A DNA stretch of 64,000 bases, taken from positions 6,200,001 through 6,264,000 of the forward strand of contig NZ_CP108002.1 of assembly GCF_041435055.1 (NCBI RefSeq). Reading direction: 5' to 3'. The DNA is from Streptomyces sp. NBC_00341. Its GTDB lineage: Bacteria > Actinomycetota > Actinomycetes > Streptomycetales > Streptomycetaceae. A program made the translations under genes and the position numbers. The notes beneath the pieces were generated by a model. It was not told the origin of the DNA, did no database searches, and worked only from the letters and a program-made list of their open reading frames with translations. Shown one piece after another: positions 1 through 8,890 of the stretch (its first letter is position 1; each line of letters begins with the position of its first letter).

Positions 1-947
1 CCGAGGCCGAGAAGCACGGCCGGGACCTCTACTACGAGGCCGCCGTTGCGGGCGCCATCCCGCTCGTCCGGCCGCTGCGAGAGTCCCTCGCCGGCGACAA
101 GGTCAACCGGGTCCTCGGCATCGTCAACGGCACCACGAACTTCATCCTCGACAAGATGGACACCAGTGGCGCCGGGTACTCGGAGGCGCTCGACGAGGCC
201 ACCGCGCTCGGATACGCGGAGGCCGACCCCACCGCCGACGTCGAGGGCTTCGACGCCGCCGCCAAGGCCGCGATCCTCGCCGGCATCGCCTTCCACACCC
301 GGGTGAAGATCGGTGACGTGCACCGCGAGGGCATCACCGAGGTCACGGCCGCCGACATCGCCTCCGCCCGCCGCATGGGCTGCACCGTCAAGCTCCTCGC
401 TATCTGCGAGCGCGCCGCCGACGGCCGCTCGGTCACGGCCCGCGTGCACCCCGCGATGATCCCGCTGAGCCACCCGCTCGCCTCCGTCCGCGAGGCTTAC
501 AACGCGGTGTTCGTCGAGGCGGAGGCCGCCGGGCAGCTGATGTTCTACGGCCCCGGCGCCGGTGGCGCGCCCACCGCCTCCGCGGTCCTCGGCGACCTCG
601 TCGCGGTCTGCCGCAACAAGCTCAACGAGGCCCCGGGCCCCGGTGAGTCCGCGTACACGCGTCTGCCGGTCAGCCCGATGGGCGACGTGGTCACGCGGTA
701 CCACATCAGTCTCGACGTGGCCGACAAGCCTGGCGTACTCGCCCAGGTCGCGACGGTCTTCGCCGAACAGGGCGTATCCATCGATACGGTCCGCCAGAAA
801 GGCCGTCAGGAAGGCGGCGGCGAGGCTTCGCTCGTCGTCGTCACCCACCGCGCGCCCGACGCCGCCCTCTCCGGGACCGTCGAGGCGCTGCGCAAGCTCG
901 ACACCGTACGCGGTGTCGCCAGCATCATGCGTGTTGAAGGGGAGTAA
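1..947 (+). CDS. hom: Homoserine dehydrogenase, 3' part (5' end outside window)
   Basis: Catalyses NADPH-dependent reduction of aspartate semialdehyde to homoserine, the branch point to threonine and methionine. The open frame (first full codon at base 3) shows the family core, including AGAIPLVRPLRESLAGDKV followed by GIVNGTTNFIL near the start. A C-terminal ACT domain is encoded from about base 694 (DVADKPGVLAQVATVFAEQG), consistent with allosteric control by threonine. About 314 codons are present; the family is usually about 430 residues, so the N-terminal NAD(P)-binding part lies left of the window. The stop is only 6 bases before thrC, so the two are almost certainly co-transcribed. Identification is secure; only the left part is missing. 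Confidence 0.96.
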   Translation, partial: EAEKHGRDLYYEAAVAGAIPLVRPLRESLAGDKVNRVLGIVNGTTNFILDKMDTSGAGYSEALDEATALGYAEADPTADVEGFDAAAKAAILAGIAFHTRVKIGDVHREGITEVTAADIASARRMGCTVKLLAICERAADGRSVTARVHPAMIPLSHPLASVREAYNAVFVEAEAAGQLMFYGPGAGGAPTASAVLGDLVAVCRNKLNEAPGPGESAYTRLPVSPMGDVVTRYHISLDVADKPGVLAQVATVFAEQGVSIDTVRQKGRQEGGGEASLVVVTHRAPDAALSGTVEALRKLDTVRGVASIMRVEGE

Positions 948-953
948 GGACCC

Positions 954-2024
954 ATGACCACCAAGGGCACCCACCAGTGGCGCGGCATCATCGAGGAGTA
1001 CCGGGACCGTCTCCCGGTCACGAGCACGACGCCGGTCGTCACGCTCCGTGAGGGCGGTACGCCGCTCGTACCCGCTCAGGTCCTCTCCGAGCGCACGGGC
1101 TGCGAGGTGCACCTCAAGGTCGAGGGCGCCAACCCCACCGGTTCCTTCAAGGACCGCGGAATGACCATGGCGATCACCCGGGCCAAGGAGGAGGGCGCGC
1201 AGGCCGTCATCTGCGCCTCCACCGGCAACACCTCCGCCTCCGCCGCCGCGTACGCGGTCCGCGCGGGCATGGTCTGCGCCGTCCTCGTACCGCAGGGCAA
1301 GATCGCGCTCGGCAAGATGGGCCAGGCGCTCGTGCACGGCGCGAAGATCCTCCAGGTCGACGGCAACTTCGACGACTGCCTGACGCTGGCCCGCTCGCTC
1401 TCGGACAACTATCCGGTGGCGCTGGTCAATTCGGTCAACCCGGTGCGCATCGAGGGTCAGAAGACCGCCGCCTTCGAGATCGTCGACGCGCTCGGCGACG
1501 CCCCGGACATCCACGTACTGCCGGTCGGCAACGCGGGCAACATCACCGCGTACTGGAAGGGGTACAGCGAGTACGCCGGGGACGGCCTGTCCACGCACAA
1601 GCCGCGGATGTGGGGCTTCCAGGCCTCCGGCTCCGCGCCCATCGTGCGCGGCGAGATCGTCAAGGACCCGTCGACCATCGCCACCGCCATCCGGATCGGC
1701 AACCCGGCCTCCTGGCAGTTCGCGCTCAACGCGCGCGACGAGTCGGGCGGCTTCATCGACGAGGTGACGGACCGGCAGATCCTGTCCGCCTACCGGCTGT
1801 TGGCCTCCCAGGAGGGCGTCTTCGTGGAGCCCGCGTCGGCCGCCTCTGTCGCCGGTCTGCTCAAGGCCGCGGAAGAGGGCAAGGTCGACCGGGGCCAGCG
1901 CATCGTCTGCACGGTCACCGGCAACGGCCTCAAGGACCCGGACTGGGCCGTCGCCGGCGCCCCCCAGCCGGTCACCGTCCCGGTCGACGCGGTAGCCGCC
2001 GCCGAGAAGCTGGGCCTCGCCTAG
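954..2024 (+). CDS. thrC: Threonine synthase
   Basis: Converts O-phospho-homoserine to threonine with pyridoxal phosphate. The 356-residue length is normal for the short actinobacterial class. The PLP lysine sits in [10 protein letters not shown] (K66), and a glycine-rich phosphate-binding stretch ([15 protein letters not shown]) lies in the middle. The ATG at 954 follows the hom stop by 6 bases and has an AAGGA-like ribosome site overlapping the hom stop, so translation is probably coupled. It is followed by a long perfect hairpin, so the hom-thrC transcript probably ends there while thrB has its own leader. Confidence 0.97.
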   Translation: MTTKGTHQWRGIIEEYRDRLPVTSTTPVVTLREGGTPLVPAQVLSERTGCEVHLKVEGANPTGSFKDRGMTMAITRAKEEGAQAVICASTGNTSASAAAYAVRAGMVCAVLVPQGKIALGKMGQALVHGAKILQVDGNFDDCLTLARSLSDNYPVALVNSVNPVRIEGQKTAAFEIVDALGDAPDIHVLPVGNAGNITAYWKGYSEYAGDGLSTHKPRMWGFQASGSAPIVRGEIVKDPSTIATAIRIGNPASWQFALNARDESGGFIDEVTDRQILSAYRLLASQEGVFVEPASAASVAGLLKAAEEGKVDRGQRIVCTVTGNGLKDPDWAVAGAPQPVTVPVDAVAAAEKLGLA

Positions 2025-2033
2025 GACACACCT

Positions 2034-2078
2034 CGCGTCGGCCGCCCGGTGCCTCCTGCGCACCGGGCGGCCGACGCG
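2034..2078 (+). terminator. Hairpin terminator after thrC
   Basis: A stem of 19 pairs (2034-2052 with 2060-2078; 17 inner pairs perfect, one outer pair beyond) closes a 7-base loop directly after the thrC stop. There is no T run, which is usual for Streptomyces terminators. Confidence 0.75.
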
Positions 2079-2399
2079 GCGGCGGATTCGTCAGGAAGAC
2101 GGCTCAACCGCCCCTTTCGGGGCGGAGAGCGCACCATCGGCGGGCGACACGCATCGTGCGCCTCCTGTGCGCCCTATGTCGCCACAGAACCTTCCTTCGA
2201 TAAGCTGTACCCAACCCACCCCGCCGCATATGACCGGGGTGCGCGGGCCGTTGCGGCTGTCCGTCCGATCCCGGACTCACGCAATACCCGCCGCCGTAAT
2301 CGCCCACCCCCAGAAGAAGCCGAAGAGCCGCAAAGAGACCCGAATATCTCGTAGCACTTCGGAATTCCCCGCCGCCTCACAAGGAGAGTCGTCAGAGCG
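2079..2399 (+). other. Intergenic region upstream of thrB
   Basis: About 320 bases with no convincing gene. It holds a second small hairpin (CCGCCCC at 2108-2114, loop TTTC, GGGGCGG at 2119-2125) and a possible -10 of the TANNNT type (TAAGCT, 2201-2206) without a good -35 hexamer. An AAGGAGAG ribosome site at 2381-2388 serves thrB. The region probably contains the separate thrB promoter and leader. Confidence 0.5.
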
Positions 2400-3317
2400 A
2401 TGGCCGGTCCCGCCTTCCGAGCCGCCGCCGTACGGGTGCGCGTCCCCGCAACCAGCGCCAACCTGGGTCCGGGCTTCGACGCCCTCGGCCTGTCGCTGGG
2501 GCTCTACGACGACGTCGTCGTCCGCGTCGCCGACGCCGGACTGCACATCGACATCGCCGGCGAGGGCGCGGACACGCTGCCCCGCGACGAGAACCACCTG
2601 CTCGTACGGTCCCTGCGCACCGCCTTCGACCTGCTCGGCGGACAGCCCCGCGGCCTGGAGATCGTCTGCGCCAACCGCATCCCGCACGGCCGGGGCCTCG
2701 GCTCGTCCTCCGCCGCCATCTGCGCCGGCATCGTCGCCGCCCGCGCGGTGACGACCGGCGGTGACGCCCGGCTCGACGACGCCGCCCTGCTGGAGCTCGC
2801 CACCGAGATCGAGGGCCATCCGGACAACGTCGCGGCCTGCCTCCTCGGCGGGTTCACGCTCGCCTGGATGGACGGCGGATCGGCCCGCGCCATCAGGATG
2901 GACCCCGCTGATTCCATCGTTCCGGTGGTTTTCGTCCCCGGCAACCCGGTGCTCACGGAGACCGCCCGCGGACTGCTTCCGCGCACCGTTCCGCACGTCG
3001 ACGCCGCCTTCAACGCGGGCCGTGCCGCACTGCTCGTCGAGGCCCTGACCAGGCGCCCCGAGCTGCTGCTGACCGCCACGGAGGACCGGCTGCACCAGGA
3101 ATACCGCTCCCCGGCGATGCCGCAGAGCGTGGAACTCGTGAACCGACTGCGCGCGGACGGCGTCCCCGCGGTCATCTCCGGTGCCGGGCCGACCGTGCTG
3201 GCACTGGCCGAGGACGGTGCGGCCGACAAGGTCGCACAGCTGGCGGGCGAGGGCTGGGCGGCCAACCGGCTGACTCTCGACGCCCAGGGCGCGAGCGTGC
3301 TGCCGCTCGCCCCGTAG
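2400..3317 (+). CDS. thrB: Homoserine kinase
   Basis: Phosphorylates homoserine with ATP to give the substrate of threonine synthase. A 305-residue GHMP kinase: the N-terminal PATSANLGPGFDALGLSL motif (residues 16-34) and the phosphate-binding loop PHGRGLGSSSAA (about 95-107) are intact, and ISGAGPTVLAL is the third GHMP motif. The ATG at 2400 is preceded by AAGGAG with good spacing. It follows thrC after a terminator and 375 bases, so it is probably transcribed separately although it completes the pathway. Confidence 0.97.
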   Translation: MAGPAFRAAAVRVRVPATSANLGPGFDALGLSLGLYDDVVVRVADAGLHIDIAGEGADTLPRDENHLLVRSLRTAFDLLGGQPRGLEIVCANRIPHGRGLGSSSAAICAGIVAARAVTTGGDARLDDAALLELATEIEGHPDNVAACLLGGFTLAWMDGGSARAIRMDPADSIVPVVFVPGNPVLTETARGLLPRTVPHVDAAFNAGRAALLVEALTRRPELLLTATEDRLHQEYRSPAMPQSVELVNRLRADGVPAVISGAGPTVLALAEDGAADKVAQLAGEGWAANRLTLDAQGASVLPLAP

Positions 3318-3708
3318 CCGAGAAGTGATTGCCGGTGCGTGAGAGGGGGAATGTTTGTTGGAGCCGGTAGTGTTAACCTCAAGTCTGCAATCGACGTCTA
3401 TGAGGCGCGTTGCTTCGTGTCCCTTTCCGGGACCACCATTTCTTCCGGGAGCCTCCCCAACTGCCTGAGCAGCCTGCCTGAGCAGTTTCGAGCACGCTCC
3501 GGAACCGGCACGACACCCTCTCGCTCGTCCAGGAGTGGGCCGAGCAGGGGGATGCTCGCGCCGGGCCCATGCACACGTTCATCTCTCCGCCGCACCTACC
3601 CGGCGGACCACCGCCCCGGCTCGGTCCGCACAACCAAAGACCGTAGTCGGACAGCACAACCGGTCGCCGAGCCAGAAGGCCGACGTCCGCTCCAGGGAAG
3701 GACCCTTC
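3318..3708 (+). promoter_or_regulatory. Long 5' leader of rho
   Basis: A 391-base gap precedes the rho GTG. Two possible -10 elements (TAGTGT at 3368-3373, TAACCT at 3374-3379) sit near the start, neither with a good -35. Downstream are a possible 22-codon upstream frame (3400-3468), a tandem pair of CTGCCTGAGCAG (3461-3472 and 3474-3485), and AGGGAAGGA at 3694-3702 just before the start. Rho genes are commonly autoregulated through their leaders in other bacteria; that this leader does so is inference. Confidence 0.45.
3461..3485. repeat. Tandem 13-base repeat in the rho leader
   Basis: CTGCCTGAGCAG occurs twice with one base between copies. Each copy can fold on itself (CTGC with GCAG), giving two adjacent small hairpins in the transcript. 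Confidence 0.6.
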
Positions 3709-5793
3709 GTGAGCGACACCACCGATCTGATGGGCGTGACTGCCGACAAGAGCGTCGACAGTGCCGCGCCCGCCGAAGGTGCTGCCACTGGCACCACCGC
3801 ACGGCGCCGCCGCTCCGGCACCGGCCTTGACGGCATGGTCCTGGCCGAGCTGCAGCAGGTCGCGTCCGGCCTCGGCATCAAGGGCACCGCGCGGATGCGC
3901 AAGAGCCAGCTGATCGAGGTCATCAAGGAGGCCCAGGCCGGCGGCTCCGCCGCCCCCAAGGCCGCCAAGGCCGCCGCCGCGGCCCCCGCGGAAGAGGCCG
4001 GGACCAAGCCGAAGCGCCGGGCCACCTCCAAGGCGCGCACCGGTGCCGAGGAGGCCCCGGCCGCCGCTGCCGCCGCCGACAAGACCGCGGACCAGCAACA
4101 GATCGACATCCCCGGTCAGCCGGCCAGTGACGAGCAGCCCGCGGGCGAGCGCCGTCGTCGCCGTGCGACCGCTCAGGCGGGCAGCCCGGAGACCAAGGCG
4201 GACACCAAGGCGCAGGCCAAGGACCGCACGCAGGACGAGCCGAAGCGCGAGGCCGCCGCCGAGGACCGCTCCGAGCCCAAGGCCGAGGCCGCCGCGGACA
4301 ACGCGGAGGGCCGCAGGGGCGACCGCCAGGACCGGGGCCAGCGCGGCGAGCGTGGTGACCGCGGCGACCGCGGTGACCGTCGCGAGCGCCAGCGCGACCG
4401 TCGTGGCAAGGGCGGCGACGAGCAGGGCGGTGGCCAGGGCGGCCAGCGCCAGCGCCAGGGCCAGGGCCAGGGGCAGAACCAGGGCCAGGGCCAGGGTCAG
4501 GGTCAGAACCAGGGCCAGCAGGGTGGCGGCGGTCCGCAGGACGACTTCGACGACGAGGGCGGCCGTCGTGGCCGGCGCGGCCGTTACCGCGACCGCCGCG
4601 GCCGTCGTGGTCGCGACGACTTCGCCAGTGACGCACCGCCGGTCACCGACGACGACGTCCTGATCCCCGTCGCGGGCATCCTGGACATCCTCGACAACTA
4701 CGCGTTCATCCGGACCTCCGGCTACCTGCCGGGCCCGAACGACGTGTACGTGTCGCTCGCCCAGGTCCGCAAGAACGGCCTGCGCAAGGGTGACCACGTC
4801 ACCGGTGCGGTGCGCCAGCCCAAGGACGGCGAGCGCCGCGAGAAGTTCAACGCGCTGGTCCGCCTCGACACGGTCAACGGCATGGCGCCCGAAACCGGCC
4901 GCGGCCGCCCGGAGTTCCAGAAGCTGACGCCGCTCTACCCGCAGGACCGGCTCCGTCTGGAGACCGACTCCAACATCCTGACGACGCGCATCGTCGACCT
5001 GGTCGCCCCCATCGGCAAGGGCCAGCGAGGCCTGATCGTGGCCCCGCCGAAGACCGGTAAGACCATGATCCTCCAGGCGATCGCCAACGCGATCACGGTC
5101 AACAGCCCGGAGTGCCACCTGATGGTCGTCCTGGTCGACGAGCGTCCGGAGGAAGTCACCGACATGCAGCGGTCGGTCAAGGGCGAGGTCATCTCCTCGA
5201 CCTTCGACCGTCCCGCGGAGGACCACACCACCGTCGCCGAGCTGGCCATCGAGCGCGCCAAGCGTCTCGTCGAGCTGGGTCACGACGTGGTCGTCCTGCT
5301 GGACTCGATCACCCGTCTGGGCCGCGCGTACAACCTCGCCGCCCCCGCCTCCGGCCGCATCCTGTCCGGTGGTGTCGACTCGACCGCGCTGTACCCGCCG
5401 AAGCGCTTCTTCGGTGCCGCGCGCAACATCGAGGACGGCGGCTCGCTGACCATCCTGGCCACCGCGCTCGTCGAGACCGGCTCGCGCATGGACGAGGTGA
5501 TCTTCGAGGAGTTCAAGGGCACCGGCAACATGGAGCTCAAGCTCGACCGCAAGCTCTCCGACAAGCGCATCTTCCCGGCGGTGGACGTCGACGCGTCCAG
5601 CACCCGTAAGGAAGAAATCCTGCTCGGCAGCGACGAGTTGGCGATTGTCTGGAAGCTGCGCCGGGTGCTCCACGCGCTGGACCAGCAGCAGGCGATCGAG
5701 CTCCTCCTGGACCGGATGAAGAAGACCCAGTCCAACGCGGAGTTCCTGCTCCAGATCCAGAAGACGACACCGGCCCCGGGCAACAACGACTAG
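3709..5793 (+). CDS. rho: Transcription termination factor Rho
   Basis: Hexameric RNA-dependent ATPase that ends transcription. The GTG at 3709 is chosen because AGGGAAGGA lies just upstream and the protein (VSDTTDLMGV..., 694 residues) then begins with the usual actinobacterial Rho N-terminus. In order: a SAP-like LDGMVLAELQQVASGLGIK segment; a large insertion rich in Ala, Lys and Glu, then RG and Gln/Gly repeats (about residues 150-310); the RNA-binding cold-shock domain (about 317-370); and the ATPase core with Walker A PPKTGKT (about 445-452). The length is typical of Streptomyces, where the N-terminal insertion is much longer than in E. coli. A very strong hairpin follows the stop. Confidence 0.97.
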   Translation: MSDTTDLMGVTADKSVDSAAPAEGAATGTTARRRRSGTGLDGMVLAELQQVASGLGIKGTARMRKSQLIEVIKEAQAGGSAAPKAAKAAAAAPAEEAGTKPKRRATSKARTGAEEAPAAAAAADKTADQQQIDIPGQPASDEQPAGERRRRRATAQAGSPETKADTKAQAKDRTQDEPKREAAAEDRSEPKAEAAADNAEGRRGDRQDRGQRGERGDRGDRGDRRERQRDRRGKGGDEQGGGQGGQRQRQGQGQGQNQGQGQGQGQNQGQQGGGGPQDDFDDEGGRRGRRGRYRDRRGRRGRDDFASDAPPVTDDDVLIPVAGILDILDNYAFIRTSGYLPGPNDVYVSLAQVRKNGLRKGDHVTGAVRQPKDGERREKFNALVRLDTVNGMAPETGRGRPEFQKLTPLYPQDRLRLETDSNILTTRIVDLVAPIGKGQRGLIVAPPKTGKTMILQAIANAITVNSPECHLMVVLVDERPEEVTDMQRSVKGEVISSTFDRPAEDHTTVAELAIERAKRLVELGHDVVVLLDSITRLGRAYNLAAPASGRILSGGVDSTALYPPKRFFGAARNIEDGGSLTILATALVETGSRMDEVIFEEFKGTGNMELKLDRKLSDKRIFPAVDVDASSTRKEEILLGSDELAIVWKLRRVLHALDQQQAIELLLDRMKKTQSNAEFLLQIQKTTPAPGNND
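4425..4535 (+). repeat. Low-complexity CAGGGC-type repeats inside rho
   Basis: Imperfect hexamer repeats of the CAGGGC/CAGGGT type encode a Gln/Gly-rich tract with a few Asn and Arg (about residues 239-276 of Rho). Nothing else in the window has this composition. Confidence 0.8.
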
Positions 5794-5817
5794 TCGCAGC
5801 CGCCCGGCAGCCGTACC

Positions 5818-5855
5818 AGGGCCGCCCCCGCCACTTCGGTGCCGGGGGCGGCCCT
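5818..5855 (+). terminator. Intrinsic terminator after rho
   Basis: A perfect 13-pair stem (5818-5830 with 5843-5855) encloses a loop that folds further as CAC-TTCG-GTG, a stable UUCG tetraloop. It lies 25 bases after the rho stop. No T run follows. Confidence 0.85.
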
Positions 5856-6149
5856 GTGCCGTGTCCCGGCCGCTCCCGGCCGTTGCCGATCCGAGACCTT
5901 CGCCACACGGCCACCGGGCCCCGCACCCGCCACACGTTGCCTGTACCGGGCAAGAAACCGCAGGTGAACGCCGGATCACCGGCTGTCCCCGGCCTCCGCC
6001 CGACTCCCTCCCGCACGCCCCGCGGCCACAGCACGCTGTGCAACCCTTCTTGTCGCCGTGACGTCGTACCCAACAGGGACGACGCGGCGCAGGACCCGCA
6101 CACCGCAGCAGGGGGTAGCCGGGAGCAGCCGAGGGAACGAGGGAGACGG
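5856..6149 (+). other. Intergenic region between the rho terminator and the LCP gene
   Basis: About 295 bases. A frame open upstream of the LCP start runs through it, but it lacks a good start with a ribosome site and reads as Pro/Arg-rich non-protein. It presumably carries the promoter of the LCP gene; no clear hexamers were found. Confidence 0.4.
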
Positions 6150-7250
6150 ATGACCGAGCAGAGCGGGAGCACAGGCCGAATACGGGCTACCGGCAAACGC
6201 CGGAGGAAGCCGTCCCGCCGTCGCAGGGCGACCGTCATAGCCGCCTGGAGCCTGGCCGGCCTGGTCGTCGTGGGCGGTGGCGGACTCGGTTACGCCTACT
6301 TCCAGCTCGACGGCAACCTCAAGGCCGTCGACATCAACAACGCCCTCGGCAAGAACCGCCCCCAGAACGTCGACAACGGCTCCGAGGACATCCTCGTCCT
6401 GGGTTCCGACTCCCGCTCCGGCGCTAACAAGCAGTACGGCGCCGACCAGGGCGGCGCCCGCTCCGACACCGCGATGGTCGTCCACGTCAACAAGGGCCAC
6501 AAGAGCGCCAGTGTCGTCTCCATCCCCCGCGACACCCTCGTCACCCGGCCCGAGTGCACGAGCGACGAGAGCGGCGCGGACGTCTCGGGCGAGCAGCGCG
6601 CGATGTTCAACACGGCGTACGAGGTCGGCGGACCGGCCTGCGCGGTCAAGACCGTCGAGTCGATGTCCGGGATCCGGATGGACCACTACCTCGAAGTCGA
6701 CTTCACCGGCTTCAAGAAGCTGATCGACAAGCTCGGCGGGGTCGAGATCACCACCAAGCAGGCGATCAACGACCCCAAGAGCCACCTGAACCTGGAGCCG
6801 GGCACCCACACCCTCAACGGCGAGGAGTCGCTCGGCCTGGTCCGAACCCGCCACAGCGTCGGCGACGGCAGCGACCTCGGCCGCATCCAGCTCCAGCAGG
6901 CGTTCATCAAGGCGCTGATGGTGCAGGCGAAGAGCGTCGGCGTCCTCGACGGAACCAAGCTGTACGGCCTCGCGGACACGGCGACCAAGGCCATCACGAC
7001 CGACTCCGACCTCGGCTCGGTCAAGAAGCTCGCGGGCTTCGCCAACGGGCTCAAGGGCCTCGGCGCCCAGAACGTCCACATGGTGACCCTGCCGGTCGAG
7101 TACGACCCGGCCGACCCGAACCGCGTCATACCGCAGGAGAAGGCCGGACAGCAGGTGTGGACGGCGCTCCGGCACGACCGGCCGATCCCCGCGTCCGCCA
7201 CCGCGAAGTCGGCGGGCGACAAGGGCGACGCGGGCGACATCGTGGGATGA
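6150..7250 (+). CDS. LytR-CpsA-Psr (LCP) family cell-wall ligase
   Basis: LCP proteins attach teichoic acids, polysaccharides or other glycopolymers to peptidoglycan from polyprenyl-phosphate carriers at the outer face of the membrane. This 366-residue protein has a basic cytoplasmic N-terminus (KRRRKPSRRRR), one membrane segment (about 28-50) and an external LCP domain with DILVLGSDSR, ARSDTAMVVHVN, SIPRDTLV and the arginine-containing LVRTRHSVGDGSDLGR near the end. ATG 6150 is chosen because GAGGGAGA precedes it and the basic-TM order begins there. It lies alone between the rho terminator and rpmE. The exact polymer cannot be read from sequence. Confidence 0.9.
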   Translation: MTEQSGSTGRIRATGKRRRKPSRRRRATVIAAWSLAGLVVVGGGGLGYAYFQLDGNLKAVDINNALGKNRPQNVDNGSEDILVLGSDSRSGANKQYGADQGGARSDTAMVVHVNKGHKSASVVSIPRDTLVTRPECTSDESGADVSGEQRAMFNTAYEVGGPACAVKTVESMSGIRMDHYLEVDFTGFKKLIDKLGGVEITTKQAINDPKSHLNLEPGTHTLNGEESLGLVRTRHSVGDGSDLGRIQLQQAFIKALMVQAKSVGVLDGTKLYGLADTATKAITTDSDLGSVKKLAGFANGLKGLGAQNVHMVTLPVEYDPADPNRVIPQEKAGQQVWTALRHDRPIPASATAKSAGDKGDAGDIVG

Positions 7251-7392
7251 CCGGAGCGCCCGGGAATAGTTCCGGGCCGACCCCGGTTTTGGGAGATACG
7301 GCCGGTCCTGGCAGACTGGTACGTCGGCCCCGGTTCACGGACGCGCAATCCGCGCGTACGACCCGGCGCCCTCCCGAAACTAGGAGACACCC

Positions 7393-7617
7393 TTGAAGAG
7401 CGAGATCCACCCCCAGTACTTCGAGACCCAGGTCAGCTGCACCTGTGGCGCCTCGTTCACCACCCGGTCCACCCTGGACAGCGGCGCCATCCGTGCGGAC
7501 GTCTGCTCCGAGTGCCACCCGTTCTACACGGGCAAGCAGAAGATCCTCGACACCGGTGGCCGTGTGGCCCGCTTCGAGGCCCGCTTCGGCAAGGCTGCCG
7601 GCTCCGCCAGCAAGTAG
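7393..7617 (+). CDS. rpmE: Ribosomal protein L31
   Basis: Large-subunit ribosomal protein, 74 residues, with a TTG start at 7393 preceded by AGGAG (7382-7386). The cysteines of CTCG (about residues 16-18) and CSEC (about 37-40) mark it as the zinc-containing C+ type; Streptomyces usually has a second, cysteine-free L31 elsewhere that replaces it in zinc starvation. A very strong terminator follows 12 bases after the stop, so it is probably transcribed as a short unit. Confidence 0.97.
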   Translation: MKSEIHPQYFETQVSCTCGASFTTRSTLDSGAIRADVCSECHPFYTGKQKILDTGGRVARFEARFGKAAGSASK

Positions 7618-7628
7618 CGAGCCAACTG

Positions 7629-7678
7629 CGCCGGTTCTCGGCGCCCTCTTCCCGGGGGCGCCGAGACCGGCGTTTTTT
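7629..7678 (+). terminator. Intrinsic terminator after rpmE
   Basis: CGCCGGT, one bulged T, then CTCGGCGCCC (7629-7646) pair with GGGCGCCGAG and ACCGGCG (7656-7672), followed by six T residues (7673-7678). It is the only hairpin in the window followed by a clear T run of this length. Confidence 0.93.
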
Positions 7679-7768
7679 CCGGCCGGGACACGGCAGCCCC
7701 GTATCCCGCCCGGCAGGCATCCCGCCCGGCCGGCAGGCACGTCCAGCGAAGAAACCAGGAGCCCGAAG

Positions 7769-8845
7769 ATGTTCGAGGCGGTCGAGGAACTGATCGGCGA
7801 ACAGTCCGATCTCGAGAAGAAGCTCGCGGACCCGGCGGTCCACGCCGACCAGGCGAACGCGCGCAAGCTCAACAAGCGCTACGCCGAGCTGACCCCGATC
7901 GTCGCCACGTACCGCTCCTGGAAGCAGACCGGCGAGGACATCGAGACGGCCCGCGAGTTCGCCGCCGACGACCCCGACTTCGCCGCCGAGGTCAAGGACC
8001 TGGAGAAGGAGCGCGAGGAGCTCACCGAGAAGCTCCGCCTCCTGCTCGTACCCCGTGACCCCAGCGACGACAAGGACGTGCTCCTGGAGATCAAGGCGGG
8101 CGCGGGCGGCGACGAGTCCGCCCTGTTCGCCGGCGATCTGCTGCGCATGTACCTGCGCTACGCCGAGCGCGTCGGCTGGAAGACCGAGATCATCGACTCC
8201 ACCGAGTCCGAGCTCGGCGGCTACAAGGACGTCCAGGTCGCCGTGAAGACCAAGGGCGGCAACGGGGCCACAGAGCCCGGCCAGGGCGTCTGGGCCCGGA
8301 TGAAGTACGAGGGCGGCGTGCACCGCGTGCAGCGCGTGCCCTCCACCGAGTCCCAGGGCCGCATCCACACCTCCGCCGCCGGTGTGCTGGTCACGCCCGA
8401 GGCCGAGGAGGTCGACGTCGAGATCCACGCCAACGACCTGCGGATCGACGTCTACCGCTCCTCTGGCCCCGGCGGCCAGTCCGTCAACACGACGGACTCC
8501 GCCGTCCGCATCACGCACCTGCCCACCGGTGTCGTCGCCTCCTGCCAGAACGAGAAGAGCCAGCTCCAGAACAAGGAGCAGGCCATGCGCATCCTGCGCT
8601 CGCGGCTCCTGGCCGCCGCCCAGGAGGCCGCGGAGCAGGAAGCCTCCGACGTACGCCGCAGCCAGGTGCGCACGGTCGACCGCTCCGAGAAGATCCGTAC
8701 CTACAACTTCCCGGAAAACCGCATCTCGGACCACCGCGTCGGCTTCAAGGCGTACAACTTGGACCAGGTGCTCGACGGTGACCTGAACGCCGTGATCCAG
8801 GCCTGCGTCGACGCCGACTCCGCCGCGAAGCTCGCCGCCGCGTAA
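7769..8845 (+). CDS. prfA: Peptide chain release factor 1
   Basis: Recognises UAA and UAG and triggers peptide release. ATG 7769 has AGGAG at 7757-7761 and gives the usual 358 residues; a longer upstream frame is rejected because it would read back through the rpmE terminator. The catalytic GGQ is at 235-237 within [14 protein letters not shown]. The codon-recognition tripeptide is PST (in [14 protein letters not shown]), a PxT variant of release factor 1. prmC, which methylates the GGQ glutamine, follows 45 bases downstream, so the two form a functional unit. Confidence 0.97.
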   Translation: MFEAVEELIGEQSDLEKKLADPAVHADQANARKLNKRYAELTPIVATYRSWKQTGEDIETAREFAADDPDFAAEVKDLEKEREELTEKLRLLLVPRDPSDDKDVLLEIKAGAGGDESALFAGDLLRMYLRYAERVGWKTEIIDSTESELGGYKDVQVAVKTKGGNGATEPGQGVWARMKYEGGVHRVQRVPSTESQGRIHTSAAGVLVTPEAEEVDVEIHANDLRIDVYRSSGPGGQSVNTTDSAVRITHLPTGVVASCQNEKSQLQNKEQAMRILRSRLLAAAQEAAEQEASDVRRSQVRTVDRSEKIRTYNFPENRISDHRVGFKAYNLDQVLDGDLNAVIQACVDADSAAKLAAA

Positions 8846-8890
8846 GCTCCACCACCCCGCACCGCTCGTGAACCTGTACGGAGAACCGCG

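Noticed and set aside
4425..4535. Possible CRISPR-like array
   Set aside because: Repeats are in-frame hexamers inside rho, with no regular spacers and no cas genes near.
3379..5979. Long minus-strand frame opposite rho
   Set aside because: Frame-shadow of the high-GC rho gene; composition is Arg/Val/Leu/Gly without motifs.
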